From contig JARUPU010000074.1 in the NCBI GenBank assembly GCA_030544235.1, positions 248,001-312,000 of the forward strand: a DNA stretch of 64,000 bases. The letters run 5' to 3'. The notes beneath the pieces were generated by a model. That model saw nothing but the letters and a program-made list of their open reading frames with translations. It was not told the origin of the DNA and ran no database searches. The DNA is from Lepturacanthus savala. Its lineage: Eukaryota; Chordata; Actinopteri; Scombriformes; Trichiuridae. The position numbers and the translations under genes are program-made. Of this stretch, positions 38,111 through 53,100 are shown piece by piece (the first letter of the stretch is position 1; every line of letters begins with the position of its first letter).

Positions 38111-41100
38111 TTGTTTTCATGTGGTTTGTGTTTTAAAGTTTTTATTGCTCCATATGCATTCTCTCGGTCTGAAGAGAACAAAAAGACAAAAAGCTATGTA
38201 AGCCTAAATCAGAACAATATTTTTATAGAAAATCTCATTTACCTTTTACTTTATGTGAAATGGTATAGTTTTGGATCAGAAATTCACCTGGAAAAGCTAT
38301 TGTTTTCATGTGGTTTGTGTTTTAAAGTTTTATTGCTCCATATGCATTCTCTCGGTCGGGAGAGCACAAAAAGACCAAAAGCTATGTAGGCCTAAATCAG
38401 TACAATATTTTTACAGAAAATCTTATTTACCTTTTACTATATGTAAAATGGTATAGTTTTGGATCAGAAATTCACCTGGAAAAGCTATTGTTTTCATGTG
38501 GTTTGTGTTTTAAACTTTTTATTGCTCCATATGCATTCTCTCGGTCTGAAGAGCCCAAAAAGACAAAAAGCTATATAGGCCTAAATCAGTACAATATTTT
38601 CATAGAAAAACTTATTTACCTTTTACTTTATGTGAAATGGTATAGTTTTGGATCAGAAATTCACCTGGAAAAGCTATTGTTTTCATGTGGTTTGTGTTTT
38701 AAAGTTTTATTGCTCCATATGCATTCTCTCGGTCGGAAGAGCACAAAAAGACCAAAAGCTATGTAGGCCTAAATCAGTACAATATTTTTACAGAAAATCT
38801 CATTTACCTTTTACTATATGTAAAATGGTATAGTTTTGGATCAGAAATTCACCTGGAAAAGCTATTGTTTTCATGTGGTTTGTGTTTTAAAGTTTTTATT
38901 GCTCCATATGCATTCTCTCGGTCTGAAGAGCCCAAAAAGACAAAAAGCTATATAGGCCTAAATCAGTACAATATTTTCATAGAAAAACTTATTTACCTTT
39001 TACTTTATGTGAAATGGTATAGTTTTGGATCAGAAATTCACCTGGAAAAGCTATTGTTTTCCTGTGGTTTGTGTTTTAAAGTTTTATTGCTCCATATGCA
39101 TTCTCTCGGTCGGGAGAGCACAAAAAGACCAAAAGCTATGTAGGCCTAAATCAGTACAATATTTTTACAGAAAATCTTATTTACCTTTTACTATATGTAA
39201 AATGGTATAGTTTTGGATCAGAAATTCACCTGGAAAAGCTATTGTTTTCATGTGGTTTGTGTTTTAAACTTTTTATTGCTCCATATGCATTCTCTCGGTC
39301 TGAAGAGCCCAAAAAGACAAAAAGCTATATAGGCCTAAATCAGTACAATATTTCCATAGAAAAACTTATTTACCTTTTACTTTATGTGAAATGGTATAGT
39401 TTTGGATCAGAAATTCACATGGAAAAGCTATTGTTTTCATGTGGTTTGTGTTTTAAAGTTTTATTGCTCCATATGCATTCTCTCGGTCGGAAGAGCACAA
39501 AAAGACCAAAAGCTATGTAGGCCTAAATCAGTACAATATTTTTACAGAAAATCTTATTTACCTTTTACTATATGTAAAATGGTATAGTTTTGGATCAGAA
39601 ATTCACCTGGAAAAGCTATTGTTTTCATGTGGTTTGTGTTTTAAAGTTTTTATTGCTCCATATGCATTCTCTCGGTCTGAAGAGCCCAAAAAGACAAAAA
39701 GCTATATAGGCCTAAATCAGTACAATATTTTCATAGAAAAACTTATTTACCTTTTACTTTATGTGAAATGGTATAGTTTTGGATCAGAAATTCACCTGGA
39801 AAAGCTATTGTTTTCATGTGGTTTGTGTTTTAAAGTTTTATTGCTCCATATGCATTCTCTCGGTCGGAAGAGCACAAAAAGACCAAAAGCTATGTAGGCC
39901 TAAATCAGTACAATATTTTTACAGAAAATCTTATTTACCTTTTACTATATGTAAAATGGTATAGTTTTGGATCAGAAATTCACCTGGAAAAGCTATTGTT
40001 TTCATGTGGTTTGTGTTTTAAAGTTTTTATTGCTCCATATGCATTCTCTCGGTCTGAAGAGAACAAAAAGACAAAAAGCTATGTAAGCCTAAATCAGAAC
40101 AATATTTTTATAGAAAATCTCATTTACCTTTTACTTTATGTGAAATGGTATAGTTTTGGATCAGAAATTCACCTGGAAAAGCTATTGTTTTCATGTGGTT
40201 TGTGTTTTAAAGTTTTATTGCTCCATATGCATTCTCTCGGTCGGGAGAGCACAAAAAGACCAAAAGCTATGTAGGCCTAAATCAGTACAATATTTTTACA
40301 GAAAATCTTATTTACCTTTTACTATATGTAAAATGGTATAGTTTTGGATCAGAAATTCACCTGGAAAAGCTATTGTTTTCATGTGGTTTGTGTTTTAAAC
40401 TTTTTATTGCTCCATATGCATTCTCTCGGTCTGAAGAGCCCAAAAAGACAAAAAGCTATATAGGCCTAAATCAGTTCAATATTTTTATAGAAAAACTTAT
40501 TTACCTTTTACTTTATGTGAAATGGTATAGTTTTGGATCAGAAATTCACCTGGAAAAGCTATTGTTTTCATGTGGTTTGTGTTTTAAAGTTTTATTGCTC
40601 CATATGCATTCTCTCGGTCGGAAGAGCACAAAAAGACCAAAAGCTATGTAGGCCTAAATCAGTACAATATTTTTACAGAAAATCTTATTTACCTTTTACT
40701 ATATGTAAAATGGTATAGTTTTGGATCAGAAATTCACCTGGAAAAGCTATTGTTTTCATGTGGTTTGTGTTTTAAAGTTTTTATTGCTCCATATGCATTC
40801 TCTCGGTCTGAAGAGCCCAAAAAGACAAAAAGCTATATAGGCCTAAATCAGTACAATATTTTCATAGAAAAACTTATTTACCTTTTACTTTATGTGAAAT
40901 GGTATAGTTTTGGATCAGAAATTCACCTGGAAAAGCTATTGTTTTCATGTGGTTTGTGTTTTAAAGTTTTATTGCTCCATATGCATTCTCTCGGTCGGGA
41001 GAGCACAAAAAGACCAAAAGCTATGTAGGCCTAAATCAGTACAATATTTTTACAGAAAATCTTATTTACCTTTTACTATATGTAAAATGGTATAGTTTTG

Positions 41101-44100
41101 GATCAGAAATTCACCTGGAAAAGCTATTGTTTTCATGTGGTTTGTGTTTTAAACTTTTTATTGCTCCATATGCATTCTCTCGGTCTGAAGAGCCCAAAAA
41201 GACAAAAAGCTATATAGGCCTAAATCAGTTCAATATTTTTATAGAAAAACTTATTTACCTTTTACTTTATGTGAAATGGTATAGTTTTGGATCAGAAATT
41301 CACCTGGAAAAGCTATTGTTTTCATGTGGTTTGTGTTTTAAAGTTTTATTGCTCCATATGCATTCTCTCGGTCGGAAGAGCACAAAAAGACCAAAAGCTA
41401 TGTAGGCCTAAATCAGTACAATATTTTTACAGAAAATCTTATTTACCTTTTACTATATGTAAAATGGTATAGTTTTGGATCAGAAATTCACCTGGAAAAG
41501 CTATTGTTTTCATGTGGTTTGTGTTTTAAACTTTTTATTGCTCCATATGCATTCTCTCGGTCTGAAGAGCCCAAAAAGACAAAAAGCTATATAGGCCTAA
41601 ATCAGTTCAATATTTTTATAGAAAAACTTATTTACCTTTTACTTTATGTGAAATGGTATAGTTTTGGATCAGAAATTCACCTGGAAAAGCTATTGTTTTC
41701 ATGTGGTTTGTGTTTTAAAGTTTTATTGCTCCATATGCATTCTCTCGGTCGGAAGAGCACAAAAAGACCAAAAGCTATGTAGGCCTAAATCAGTACAATA
41801 TTTTTACAGAAAATCTTATTTACCTTTTACTATATGTAAAATGGTATAGTTTTGGATCAGAAATTCACCTGGAAAAGCTATTGTTTTCATGTGGTTTGTG
41901 TTTTAAAGTTTTTATTGCTCCATATGCATTCTCTCGGTCTGAAAAGCCCAAAAAGACAAAAAGCTATATAGGCCTAAATCAGTACAATATTTTCATAGAA
42001 AAACTTATTTACCTTTTACTTTATGTGAAATGGTATAGTTTTGGATCAGAAATTCACCTGGAAAAGCTATTGTTTTCATGTGGTTTGTGTTTTAAAGTTT
42101 TATTTCTCCATATGCATTCTCTCGGTCGGGAGAGCACAAAAAGACCAAAAGCTATGTAGGCCTAAATCAGTACAATATTTTTACAGAAAATCTTATTTAC
42201 CTTTTACTATATGTAAAATGGTATAGTTTTGGATCAGAAATTCACCTGGAAAAGCTATTGTTTTCATGTGGTTTGTGTTTTAAACTTTTTATTGCTCCAT
42301 ATGCATTCTCTCGGTCTGAAGAGCCCAAAAAGACAAAAAGCTATATAGGCCTAAATCAGTTCAATATTTTTATAGAAAAACTTATTTACCTTTTACTTTA
42401 TGTGAAATGGTATAGTTTTGGATCAGAAATTCACCTGGAAAAGCTATTGTTTTCATGTGGTTTGTGTTTTAAAGTTTTATTGCTCCATATGCATTCTCTC
42501 GGTCGGAAGAGCACAAAAAGACCAAAAGCTATGTAGGCCTAAATCAGTACAATATTTTTACAGAAAATCTTATTTACCTTTTACTATATGTAAAATGGTA
42601 TAGTTTTGGATCAGAAATTCACCTGGAAAAGCTATTGTTTTCATGTGGTTTGTGTTTTAAAGTTTTTATTGCTCCATATGCATTCTCTCAGTCTGAAGAG
42701 CCCAAAAAGACAAAAAGCTATATAGGCCTAAATCAGTACAATATTTTCATAGAAAAACTTATTTACCTTTTACTTTATGTGAAATGGTATAGTTTTGGAT
42801 CAGAAATTCACCTGGAAAAGCTATTGTTTTCATGTGGTTTGTGTTTTAAAGTTTTATTGCTCCATATGCATTCTCTCGGTCGGGAGAGCACAAAAAGACC
42901 AAAAGCTATGTAGGCCTAAATCAGTACAATATTTTTACAGAAAATCTTATTTACCTTTTACTATATGTAAAATGGTATAGTTTTGGATCAGAAATTCACC
43001 TGGAAAAGCTATTGTTTTCATGTGGTTTGTGTTTTAAACTTTTTATTGCTCCATATGCATTCTCTCGGTCTGAAGAGCCCAAAAAGACAAAAAGCTATAT
43101 AGGCCTAAATCAGTTCAATATTTTTATAGAAAAACTTATTTACCTTTTACTTTATGTGAAATGGTATAGTTTTGGATCAGAAATTCACCTGGAAAAGCTA
43201 TTGTTTTCATGTGGTTTGTGTTTTAAAGTTTTATTGCTCCATATGCATTCTCTCGGTCGGAAGAGCACAAAAAGACCAAAAGCTATGTAGGCCTAAATCA
43301 GTACAATATTTTTACAGAAAATCTTATTTACCTTTTACTATATGTAAAATGGTATAGTTTTGGATCAGAAATTCACCTGGAAAAGCTATTGTTTTCATGT
43401 GGTTTGTGTTTTAAAGTTTTTATTGCTCCATATGCATTCTCTCGGTCTGAAGAGCCCAAAAAGACAAAAAGCTATATAGGCCTAAATCAGTACAATATTT
43501 TCATAGAAAAACTTATTTACCTTTTACTTTATGTGAAATGGTATAGTTTTGGATCAGAAATTCACCTGGAAAAGCTATTGTTTTCATGTGGTTTGTGTTT
43601 TAAAGTTTTATTGCTCCATATGCATTCTCTCGGTCGGGAGAGCACAAAAAGACCAAAAGCTATGTAGGCCTAAATCAGTACAATATTTTTACAGAAAATC
43701 TTATTTACCTTTTACTATATGTAAAATGGTATAGTTTTGGATCAGAAATTCACCTGGAAAAGCTATTGTTTTCATGTGGTTTGTGTTTTAAACTTTTTAT
43801 TGCTCCATATGCATTCTCTCGGTCTGAAGAGCCCAAAAAGACAAAAAGCTATATAGGCCTAAATCAGTTCAATATTTTTATAGAAAAACTTATTTACCTT
43901 TTACTTTATGTGAAATGGTATAGTTTTGGATCAGAAATTCACCTGGAAAAGCTATTGTTTTCATGTGGTTTGTGTTTTAAAGTTTTATTGCTCCATATGC
44001 ATTCTCTCGGTCGGAAGAGCACAAAAAGACCAAAAGCTATGTAGGCCTAAATCAGTACAATATTTTTACAGAAAATCTCATTTACCTTTTACTATATGTA

Positions 44101-47100
44101 AAATGGTATAGTTTTGGATCAGAAATTCACCTGGAAAAGCTATTGTTTTCATGTGGTTTGTGTTTTAAAGTTTTTATTGCTCCATATGCATTCTCTCGGT
44201 CTGAAGAGCCCAAAAAGACAAAAAGCTATATAGGCCTAAATCAGTACAATATTTTCATAGAAAAACTTATTTACCTTTTACTTTATGTGAAATGGTATAG
44301 TTTTGGATCAGAAATTCACCTGGAAAAGCTATTGTTTTCATGTGGTTTGTGTTTTAAAGTTTTATTGCTCCATATGCATTCTCTCGGTCGGGAGAGCACA
44401 AAAAGACCAAAAGCTATGTAGGCCTAAATCAGTACAATATTTTTACAGAAAATCTTATTTACCTTTTACTATATGTAAAATGGTATAGTTTTGGATCCGA
44501 AATTCACCTGGAAAAGCTATTGTTTTCATGTGGTTTGTGTTTTAAAGTTTTTATTGCTCCATATGCATTCTCTCGGTCTGAAGAGCCCAAAAAGACAAAA
44601 AGCTATATAGGCCTAAATCAGTACAATATTTTCATAGAAAAACTTATTTACCTTTTACTTTATGTGAAATGGTATAGTTTTGGATCAGAAATTCACATGG
44701 AAAAGCTATTGTTTTCATGTGGTTTGTGTTTTAAAGTTTTATTGCTCCATATGCATTCTCTCGGTCGGAAGAGCACAAAAAGACCAAAAGCTATGTAGGC
44801 CTAAATCAGTACAATATTTTTACAGAAAATCTTATTTACCTTTTACTATATGTAAAATGGTATAGTTTTGGATCAGAAATTCACCTGGAAAAGCTATTGT
44901 TTTCATGTGGTTTGTGTTTTAAAGTTTTTATTGCTCCATATGCATTCTCTCGGTCTGAAGAGCCCAAAAAGACAAAAAGCTATATAGGCCTAAATCAGTA
45001 CAATATTTTCATAGAAAAACTTATTTACCTTTTACTTTATGTGAAATGGTATAGTTTTGGATCAGAAATTCACCTGGAAAAGCTATTGTTTTCATGTGGT
45101 TTGTGTTTTAAAGTTTTATTGCTCCATATGCATTCTCTCGGTCGGAAGAGCACAAAAAGACCAAAAGCTATGTAGGCCTAAATCAGTACAATATTTTTAC
45201 AGAAAATCTTATTAACCTTTTACTATATGTAAAATGGTATAGTTTTGGATCAGAAATTCACCTGGAAAAGCTATTGTTTTCATGTGGTTTGTGTTTTAAA
45301 GTTTTTATTGCTCCATATGCATTCTCTCGGTCTGAAGAGAACAAAAAGACAAAAAGCTATGTAAGCCTAAATCAGAACAATATTTTTATAGAAAATCTCA
45401 TTTACCTTTTACTTTATGTGAAATGGTATAGTTTTGGATCAGAAATTCACCTGGAAAAGCTATTGTTTTCATGTGGTTTGTGTTTTAAAGTTTTATTGCT
45501 CCATATGCATTCTCTCGGTCGGGAGAGCACAAAAAGACCAAAAGCTATGTAGGCCTAAATCAGTACAATATTTTTACAGAAAATCTTATTTACCTTTTAC
45601 TATATGTAAAATGGTATAGTTTTGGATCAGAAATTCACCTGGAAAAGCTATTGTTTTCATGTGGTTTGTGTTTTAAACTTTTTATTGCTCCATATGCATT
45701 CTCTCGGTCTGAAGAGCCCAAAAAGACAAAAAGCTATATAGGCCTAAATCAGTTCAATATTTTTATAGAAAAACTTATTTACCTTTTACTTTATGTGAAA
45801 TGGTATAGTTTTGGATCAGAAATTCACCTGGAAAAGCTATTGTTTTCATGTGGTTTGTGTTTTAAAGTTTTATTGCTCCATATGCATTCTCTCGGTCGGA
45901 AGAGCACAAAAAGACCAAAAGCTATGTAGGCCTAAATCAGTACAATATTTTTACAGAAAATCTTATTTACCTTTTACTATATGTAAAATGGTATAGTTTT
46001 GGATCAGAAATTCACCTGGAAAAGCTATTGTTTTCATGTAGTTTGTGTTTTAAAGTTTTTATTGCTCCATATGCATTCTCTCGGTCTGAAGAGCCCAAAA
46101 AGACAAAAAGCTATATAGGCCTAAATCAGTACAATATTTTCATAGAAAAACTTATTTACCTTTTACTTTATGTGAAATGGTATAGTTTTGGATCAGAAAT
46201 TCACCTGGAAAAGCTATTGTTTTCATGTGGTTTGTGTTTTAAAGTTTTATTGCTCCATATGCATTCTCTCGGTCGGGAGAGCACAAAAAGACCAAAAGCT
46301 ATGTAGGCCTAAATCAGTACAATATTTTTACAGAAAATCTTATTTACCTTTTACTATATGTAAAATGGTATAGTTTTGGATCAGAAATTCACCTGGAAAA
46401 GCTATTGTTTTCATGTGGTTTGTGTTTTAAACTTTTTATTGCTCCATATGCATTCTCTCGGTCTGAAGAGCCCAAAAAGACAAAAAGCTATATAGGCCTA
46501 AATCAGTTCAATATTTTTATAGAAAAACTTATTTACCTTTTACTTTATGTGAAATGGTATAGTTTTGGATCAGAAATTCACCTGGAAAAGCTATTGTTTT
46601 CATGTGGTTTGTGTTTTAAAGTTTTATTGCTCCATATGCATTCTCTCGGTCGGAAGAGCACAAAAAGACCAAAAGCTATGTAGGCCTAAATCAGTACAAT
46701 ATTTTTACAGAAAATCTCATTTACCTTTTACTATATGTAAAATGGTATAGTTTTGGATCAGAAATTCACCTGGAAAAGCTATTGTTTTCATGTGGTTTGT
46801 GTTTTAAAGTTTTTATTGCTCCATATGCATTCTCTCGGTCTGAAGAGCCCAAAAAGACAAAAAGCTATATAGGCCTAAATCAGTACAATATTTTCATAGA
46901 AAAACTTATTTACCTTTTACTTTATGTGAAATGGTATAGTTTTGGATCAGAAATTCACCTGGAAAAGCTATTGTTTTCATGTGGTTTGTGTTTTAAAGTT
47001 TTATTGCTCCATATGCATTCTCTCGGTCGGGAGAGCACAAAAAGACCAAAAGCTATGTAGGCCTAAATCAGTACAATATTTTTACAGAAAATCTTATTTA

Positions 47101-50100
47101 CCTTTTACTATATGTAAAATGGTATAGTTTTGGATCAGAAATTCACCTGGAAAAGCTATTGTTTTCATGTGGTTTGTGTTTTAAAGTTTTTATTGCTCCA
47201 TATGCATTCTCTCGGTCTGAAGAGCCCAAAAAGACAAAAAGCTATATAGGCCTAAATCAGTACAATATTTTCATAGAAAAACTTATTTACCTTTTACTTT
47301 ATGTGAAATGGTATAGTTTTGGATCAGAAATTCACCTGGAAAAGCTATTGTTTTCATGTGGTTTGTGTTTTAAAGTTTTATTGCTCCATATGCATTCTCT
47401 CGGTCGGAAGAGCACAAAAAGACCAAAAGCTATGTAGGCCTAAATCAGTACAATATTTTTACAGAAAATCTTATTTACCTTTTACTATATGTAAAATGGT
47501 ATAGTTTTGGATCAGAAATTCACCTGGAAAAGCTATTGTTTTCATGTGGTTTGTGTTTTAAAGTTTTTATTGCTCCATATGCATTCTCTCGGTCTGAAGA
47601 GCCCAAAAAGACAAAAAGCTATATAGGCCTAAATCAGTACAATATTTTCATAGAAAAACTTATTTACCTTTTACTTTATGTGAAATGGTATAGTTTTGGA
47701 TCAGAAATTCACCTGGAAAAGCTATTGTTTTCATGTGGTTTGTGTTTTAAAGTTTTATTGCTCCATATGCATTCTCTCGGTCGGAAGAGCACAAAAAGAC
47801 CAAAAGCTATGTAGGCCTAAATCAGTACAATATTTTTACAGAAAATCTTATTAACCTTTTACTATATGTAAAATGGTATAGTTTTGGATCAGAAATTCAC
47901 CTGGAAAAGCTATTGTTTTCATGTGGTTTGTGTTTTAAAGTTTTTATTGCTCCATATGCATTCTCTCGGTCTGAAGAGAACAAAAAGACAAAAAGCTATG
48001 TAAGCCTAAATCAGAACAATATTTTTATAGAAAATCTCATTTACCTTTTACTTTATGTGAAATGGTATAGTTTTGGATCAGAAATTCACCTGGAAAAGCT
48101 ATTGTTTTCATGTGGTTTGTGTTTTAGAGTTTTATTGCTCCATATGCATTCTCTCGGTCGGGAGAGCACAAAAAGACCAAAAGCTATGTAGGCCTAAATC
48201 AGTACAATATTTTTACAGAAAATCTTATTTACCTTTTACTATATGTAAAATGGTATAGTTTTGGATCAGAAATTCACCTGGAAAAGCTATTGTTTTCATG
48301 TGGTTTGTGTTTTAAACTTTTTATTGCTCCATATGCATTCTCTCGGTCTGAAGAGCCCAAAAAGACAAAAAGCTATATAGGCCTAAATCAGTTCAATATT
48401 TTTATAGAAAAACTTATTTACCTTTTACTTTATGTGAAATGGTATAGTTTTGGATCAGAAATTCACCTGGAAAAGCTATTGTTTTCATGTGGTTTGTGTT
48501 TTAAAGTTTTATTGCTCCATATGCATTCTCTCGGTCGGAAGAGCACAAAAAGACCAAAAGCTATGTAGGCCTAAATCAGTACAATATTTTTACAGAAAAT
48601 CTCATTTACCTTTTACTATATGTAAAATGGTATAGTTTTGGATCAGAAATTCACCTGGAAAAGCTATTGTTTTCATGTGGTTTGTGTTTTAAAGTTTTTA
48701 TTGCTCCATATGCATTCTCTCGGTCTGAAGAGCCCAAAAAGACAAAAAGCTATATAGGCCTAAATCAGTACAATATTTTCATAGAAAAACTTATTTACCT
48801 TTTACTTTATGTGAAATGGTATAGTTTTGGATCAGAAATTCACCTGGAAAAGCTATTGTTTTCATGTGGTTTGTGTTTTAAAGTTTTATTGCTCCATATG
48901 CATTCTCTCGGTCGGGAGAGCACAAAAAGACCAAAAGCTATGTAGGCCTAAATCAGTACAATATTTTTACAGAAAATCTTATTTACCTTTTACTATATGT
49001 AAAATGGTATAGTTTTGGATCAGAAATTCACCTGGAAAAGCTATTGTTTTCATGTGGTTTGTGTTTTAAAGTTTTTATTGCTCCATATGCATTCTCTCGG
49101 TCTGAAGAGCCCAAAAAGACAAAAAGCTATATAGGCCTAAATCAGTACAATATTTTCATAGAAAAACTTATTTACCTTTTACTTTATGTGAAATGGTATA
49201 GTTTTGGATCAGAAATTCACCTGGAAAAGCTATTGTTTTCATGTGGTTTGTGTTTTAAAGTTTTATTGCTCCATATGCATTCTCTCGGTCGGAAGAGCAC
49301 AAAAAGACCAAAAGCTATGTAGGCCTAAATCAGTACAATATTTTTACAGAAAATCTCATTTACCTTTTACTATATGTAAAATGGTATAGTTTTGGATCAG
49401 AAATTCACCTGGTAAAGCTATTGTTTTCATGTGGTTTGTGTTTTAAAGTTTTTATTGCTCCATATGCATTCTCTCGGTCTGAAGAGCCCAAAAAGACAAA
49501 AAGCTATATAGGCCTAAATCAGTACAATATTTTCATAGAAAAACTTATTTACCTTTTACTTTATGTGAAATGGTATAGTTTTGGATCAGAAATTCACCTG
49601 GAAAAGCTATTGTTTTCCTGTGGTTTGTGTTTTAAAGTTTTATTGCTCCATATGCATTCTCTCGGTCGGGAGAGCACAAAAAGACCAAAAGCTATGTAGG
49701 CCTAAATCAGTACAATATTTTTACAGAAAATCTTATTTACCTTTTACTATATGTAAAATGGTATAGTTTTGGATCAGAAATTCACCTGGAAAAGCTATTG
49801 TTTTCATATGGTTTGTGTTTTAAAGTTTTTATTGCTCCATATGCATTCTCTCGGTCTGAAGAGCCCAAAAAGACAAAAAGCTATATAGGCCTAAATCAGT
49901 ACAATATTTTCATAGAAAAACTTATTTACCTTTTACTTTATGTGAAATGGTATAGTTTTGGATCAGAAATTCACATGGAAAAGCTATTGTTTTCATGTGG
50001 TTTGTGTTTTAAAGTTTTATTGCTCCATATGCATTCTCTCGGTCGGAAGAGCACAAAAAGACCAAAAGCTATGTAGGCCTAAATCAGTACAATATTTTTA

Positions 50101-53100
50101 CAGAAAATCTTATTTACCTTTTACTATATGTAAAATGGTATAGTTTTGGATCAGAAATTCACCTGGAAAAGCTATTGTTTTCATGTGGTTTGTGTTTTAA
50201 AGTTTTTATTGCTCCATATGCATTCTCTCGGTCTGAAGAGCCCAAAAAGACAAAAAGCTATATAGGCCTAAATCAGTACAATATTTTCATAGAAAAACTT
50301 ATTTACCTTTTACTTTATGTGAAATGGTATAGTTTTGGATCAGAAATTCACCTGGAAAAGCTATTGTTTTCATGTGGTTTGTGTTTTAAAGTTTTATTGC
50401 TCCATATGCATTCTCTCGGTCGGAAGAGCACAAAAAGACCAAAAGCTATGTAGGCCTAAATCAGTACAATATTTTTACAGAAAATCTTATTAACCTTTTA
50501 CTATATGTAAAATGGTATAGTTTTGGATCAGAAATTCACCTGGAAAAGCTATTGTTTTCATGTGGTTTGTGTTTTAAAGTTTTTATTGCTCCATATGCAT
50601 TCTCTCGGTCTGAAGAGCCCAAAAAGACAAAAAGCTATATAGGCCTAAATCAGTACAATATTTTCATAGAAAAACTTATTTACCTTTTACTTTATGTGAA
50701 ATGGTATAGTTTTGGATCAGAAATTCACCTGGAAAAGCTATTGTTTTCATGTGGTTTGTGTTTTAAAGTTTTATTGCTCCATATGCATTCTCTCGGTCGG
50801 GAGAGCACAAAAAGACCAAAAGCTATGTAGGCCTAAATCAGTACAATATTTTTACAGAAAATCTTATTTACCTTTTACTATATGTAAAATGGTATAGTTT
50901 TGGATCAGAAATTCACCTGGAAAAGCTATTGTTTTCATGTGGTTTGTGTTTTAAACTTTTTATTGCTCCATATGCATTCTCTCGGTCTGAAGAGCCCAAA
51001 AAGACAAAAAGCTATATAGGCCTAAATCAGTTCAATATTTTTATAGAAAAACTTATTTACCTTTTACTTTATGTGAAATGGTATAGTTTTGGATCAGAAA
51101 TTCACCTGGAAAAGCTATTGTTTTCATGTGGTTTGTGTTTTAAAGTTTTATTGCTCCATATGCATTCTCTCGGTCGGAAGAGCACAAAAAGACCAAAAGC
51201 TATGTAGGCCTAAATCAGTACAATATTTTTACAGAAAATCTCATTTACCTTTTACTATATGTAAAATGGTATAGTTTTGGATCAGAAATTCACCTGGAAA
51301 AGCTATTGTTTTCATGTGGTTTGTGTTTTAAAGTTTTTATTGCTCCATATGCATTCTCTCGGTCTGAAGAGCCCAAAAAGACAAAAAGCTATATAGGCCT
51401 AAATCAGTACAATATTTTCATAGAAAAACTTATTTACCTTTTACTTTATGTGAAATGGTATAGTTTTGGATCAGAAATTCACCTGGAAAAGCTATTGTTT
51501 TCATGTGGTTTGTGTTTTAAAGTTTTATTGCTCCATATGCATTCTCTCGGTCGGGAGAGCACAAAAAGACCAAAAGCTATGTAGGCCTAAATCAGTACAA
51601 TATTTTTACAGAAAATCTTATTTACCTTTTACTATATGTAAAATGGTATAGTTTTGGATCAGAAATTCACCTGGAAAAGCTATTGTTTTCATGTGGTTTG
51701 TGTTTTAAAGTTTTTATTGCTCCATATGCATTCTCTCGGTCTGAAGAGCCCAAAAAGACAAAAAGCTATATAGGCCTAAATCAGTACAATATTTTCATAG
51801 AAAAACTTATTTACCTTTTACTTTATGTGAAATGGTATAGTTTTGGATCAGAAATTCACCTGGAAAAGCTATTGTTTTCATGTGGTTTGTGTTTTAAAGT
51901 TTTATTGCTCCATATGCATTCTCTCGGTCGGAAGAGCACAAAAAGACCAAAAGCTATGTAGGCCTAAATCAGTACAATATTTTTACAGAAAATCTTATTT
52001 ACCTTTTACTATATGTAAAATGGTATAGTTTTGGATCAGAAATTCACCTGGAAAAGCTATTGTTTTCATGTGGTTTGTGTTTTAAAGTTTTTATTGCTCC
52101 ATATGCATTCTCTCGGTCTGAAGAGCCCAAAAAGACAAAAAGCTATATAGGCCTAAATCAGTACAATATTTTCATAGAAAAACTTATTTACCTTTTACTT
52201 TATGTGAAATGGTATAGTTTTGGATCAGAAATTCACCTGGAAAAGCTATTGTTTTCATGTGGTTTGTGTTTTAAAGTTTTATTGCTCCATATGCATTCTC
52301 TCGGTCGGAAGAGCACAAAAAGACCAAAAGCTATGTAGGCCTAAATCAGTACAATATTTTTACAGAAAATCTTATTTACCTTTTACTATATGTAAAATGG
52401 TATAGTTTTGGATCAGAAATTCACCTGGAAAAGCTATTGTTTTCATGTGGTTTGTGTTTTAAAGTTTTTATTGCTCCATATGCATTCTCTCGGTCTGAAG
52501 AGCCCAAAAAGACAAAAAGCTATATAGGCCTAAATCAGTACAATATTTTCATAGAAAAACTTATTTACCTTTTACTTTATGTGAAATGGTATAGTTTTGG
52601 ATCAGAAATTCACCTGGAAAAGCTATTGTTTTCATGTGGTTTGTGTTTTAAAGTTTTATTGCTCCATATGCATTCTCTCGGTCGGAAGAGCACAAAAAGA
52701 CCAAAAGCTATGTAGGCCTAAATCAGTACAATATTTTTACAGAAAATCTTATTAACCTTTTACTATATGTAAAATGGTATAGTTTTGGATCAGAAATTCA
52801 CCTGGAAAAGCTATTGTTTTCATGTGGTTTGTGTTTTAAAGTTTTTATTGCTCCATATGCATTCTCTCGGTCTGAAGAGAACAAAAAGACAAAAAGCTAT
52901 GTAAGCCTAAATCAGAACAATATTTTTATAGAAAATCTCATTTACCTTTTACTTTATGTGAAATGGTATAGTTTTGGATCAGAAATTCACCTGGAAAAGC
53001 TATTGTTTTCATGTGGTTTGTGTTTTAGAGTTTTATTGCTCCATATGCATTCTCTCGGTCGGGAGAGCACAAAAAGACCAAAAGCTATGTAGGCCTAAAT

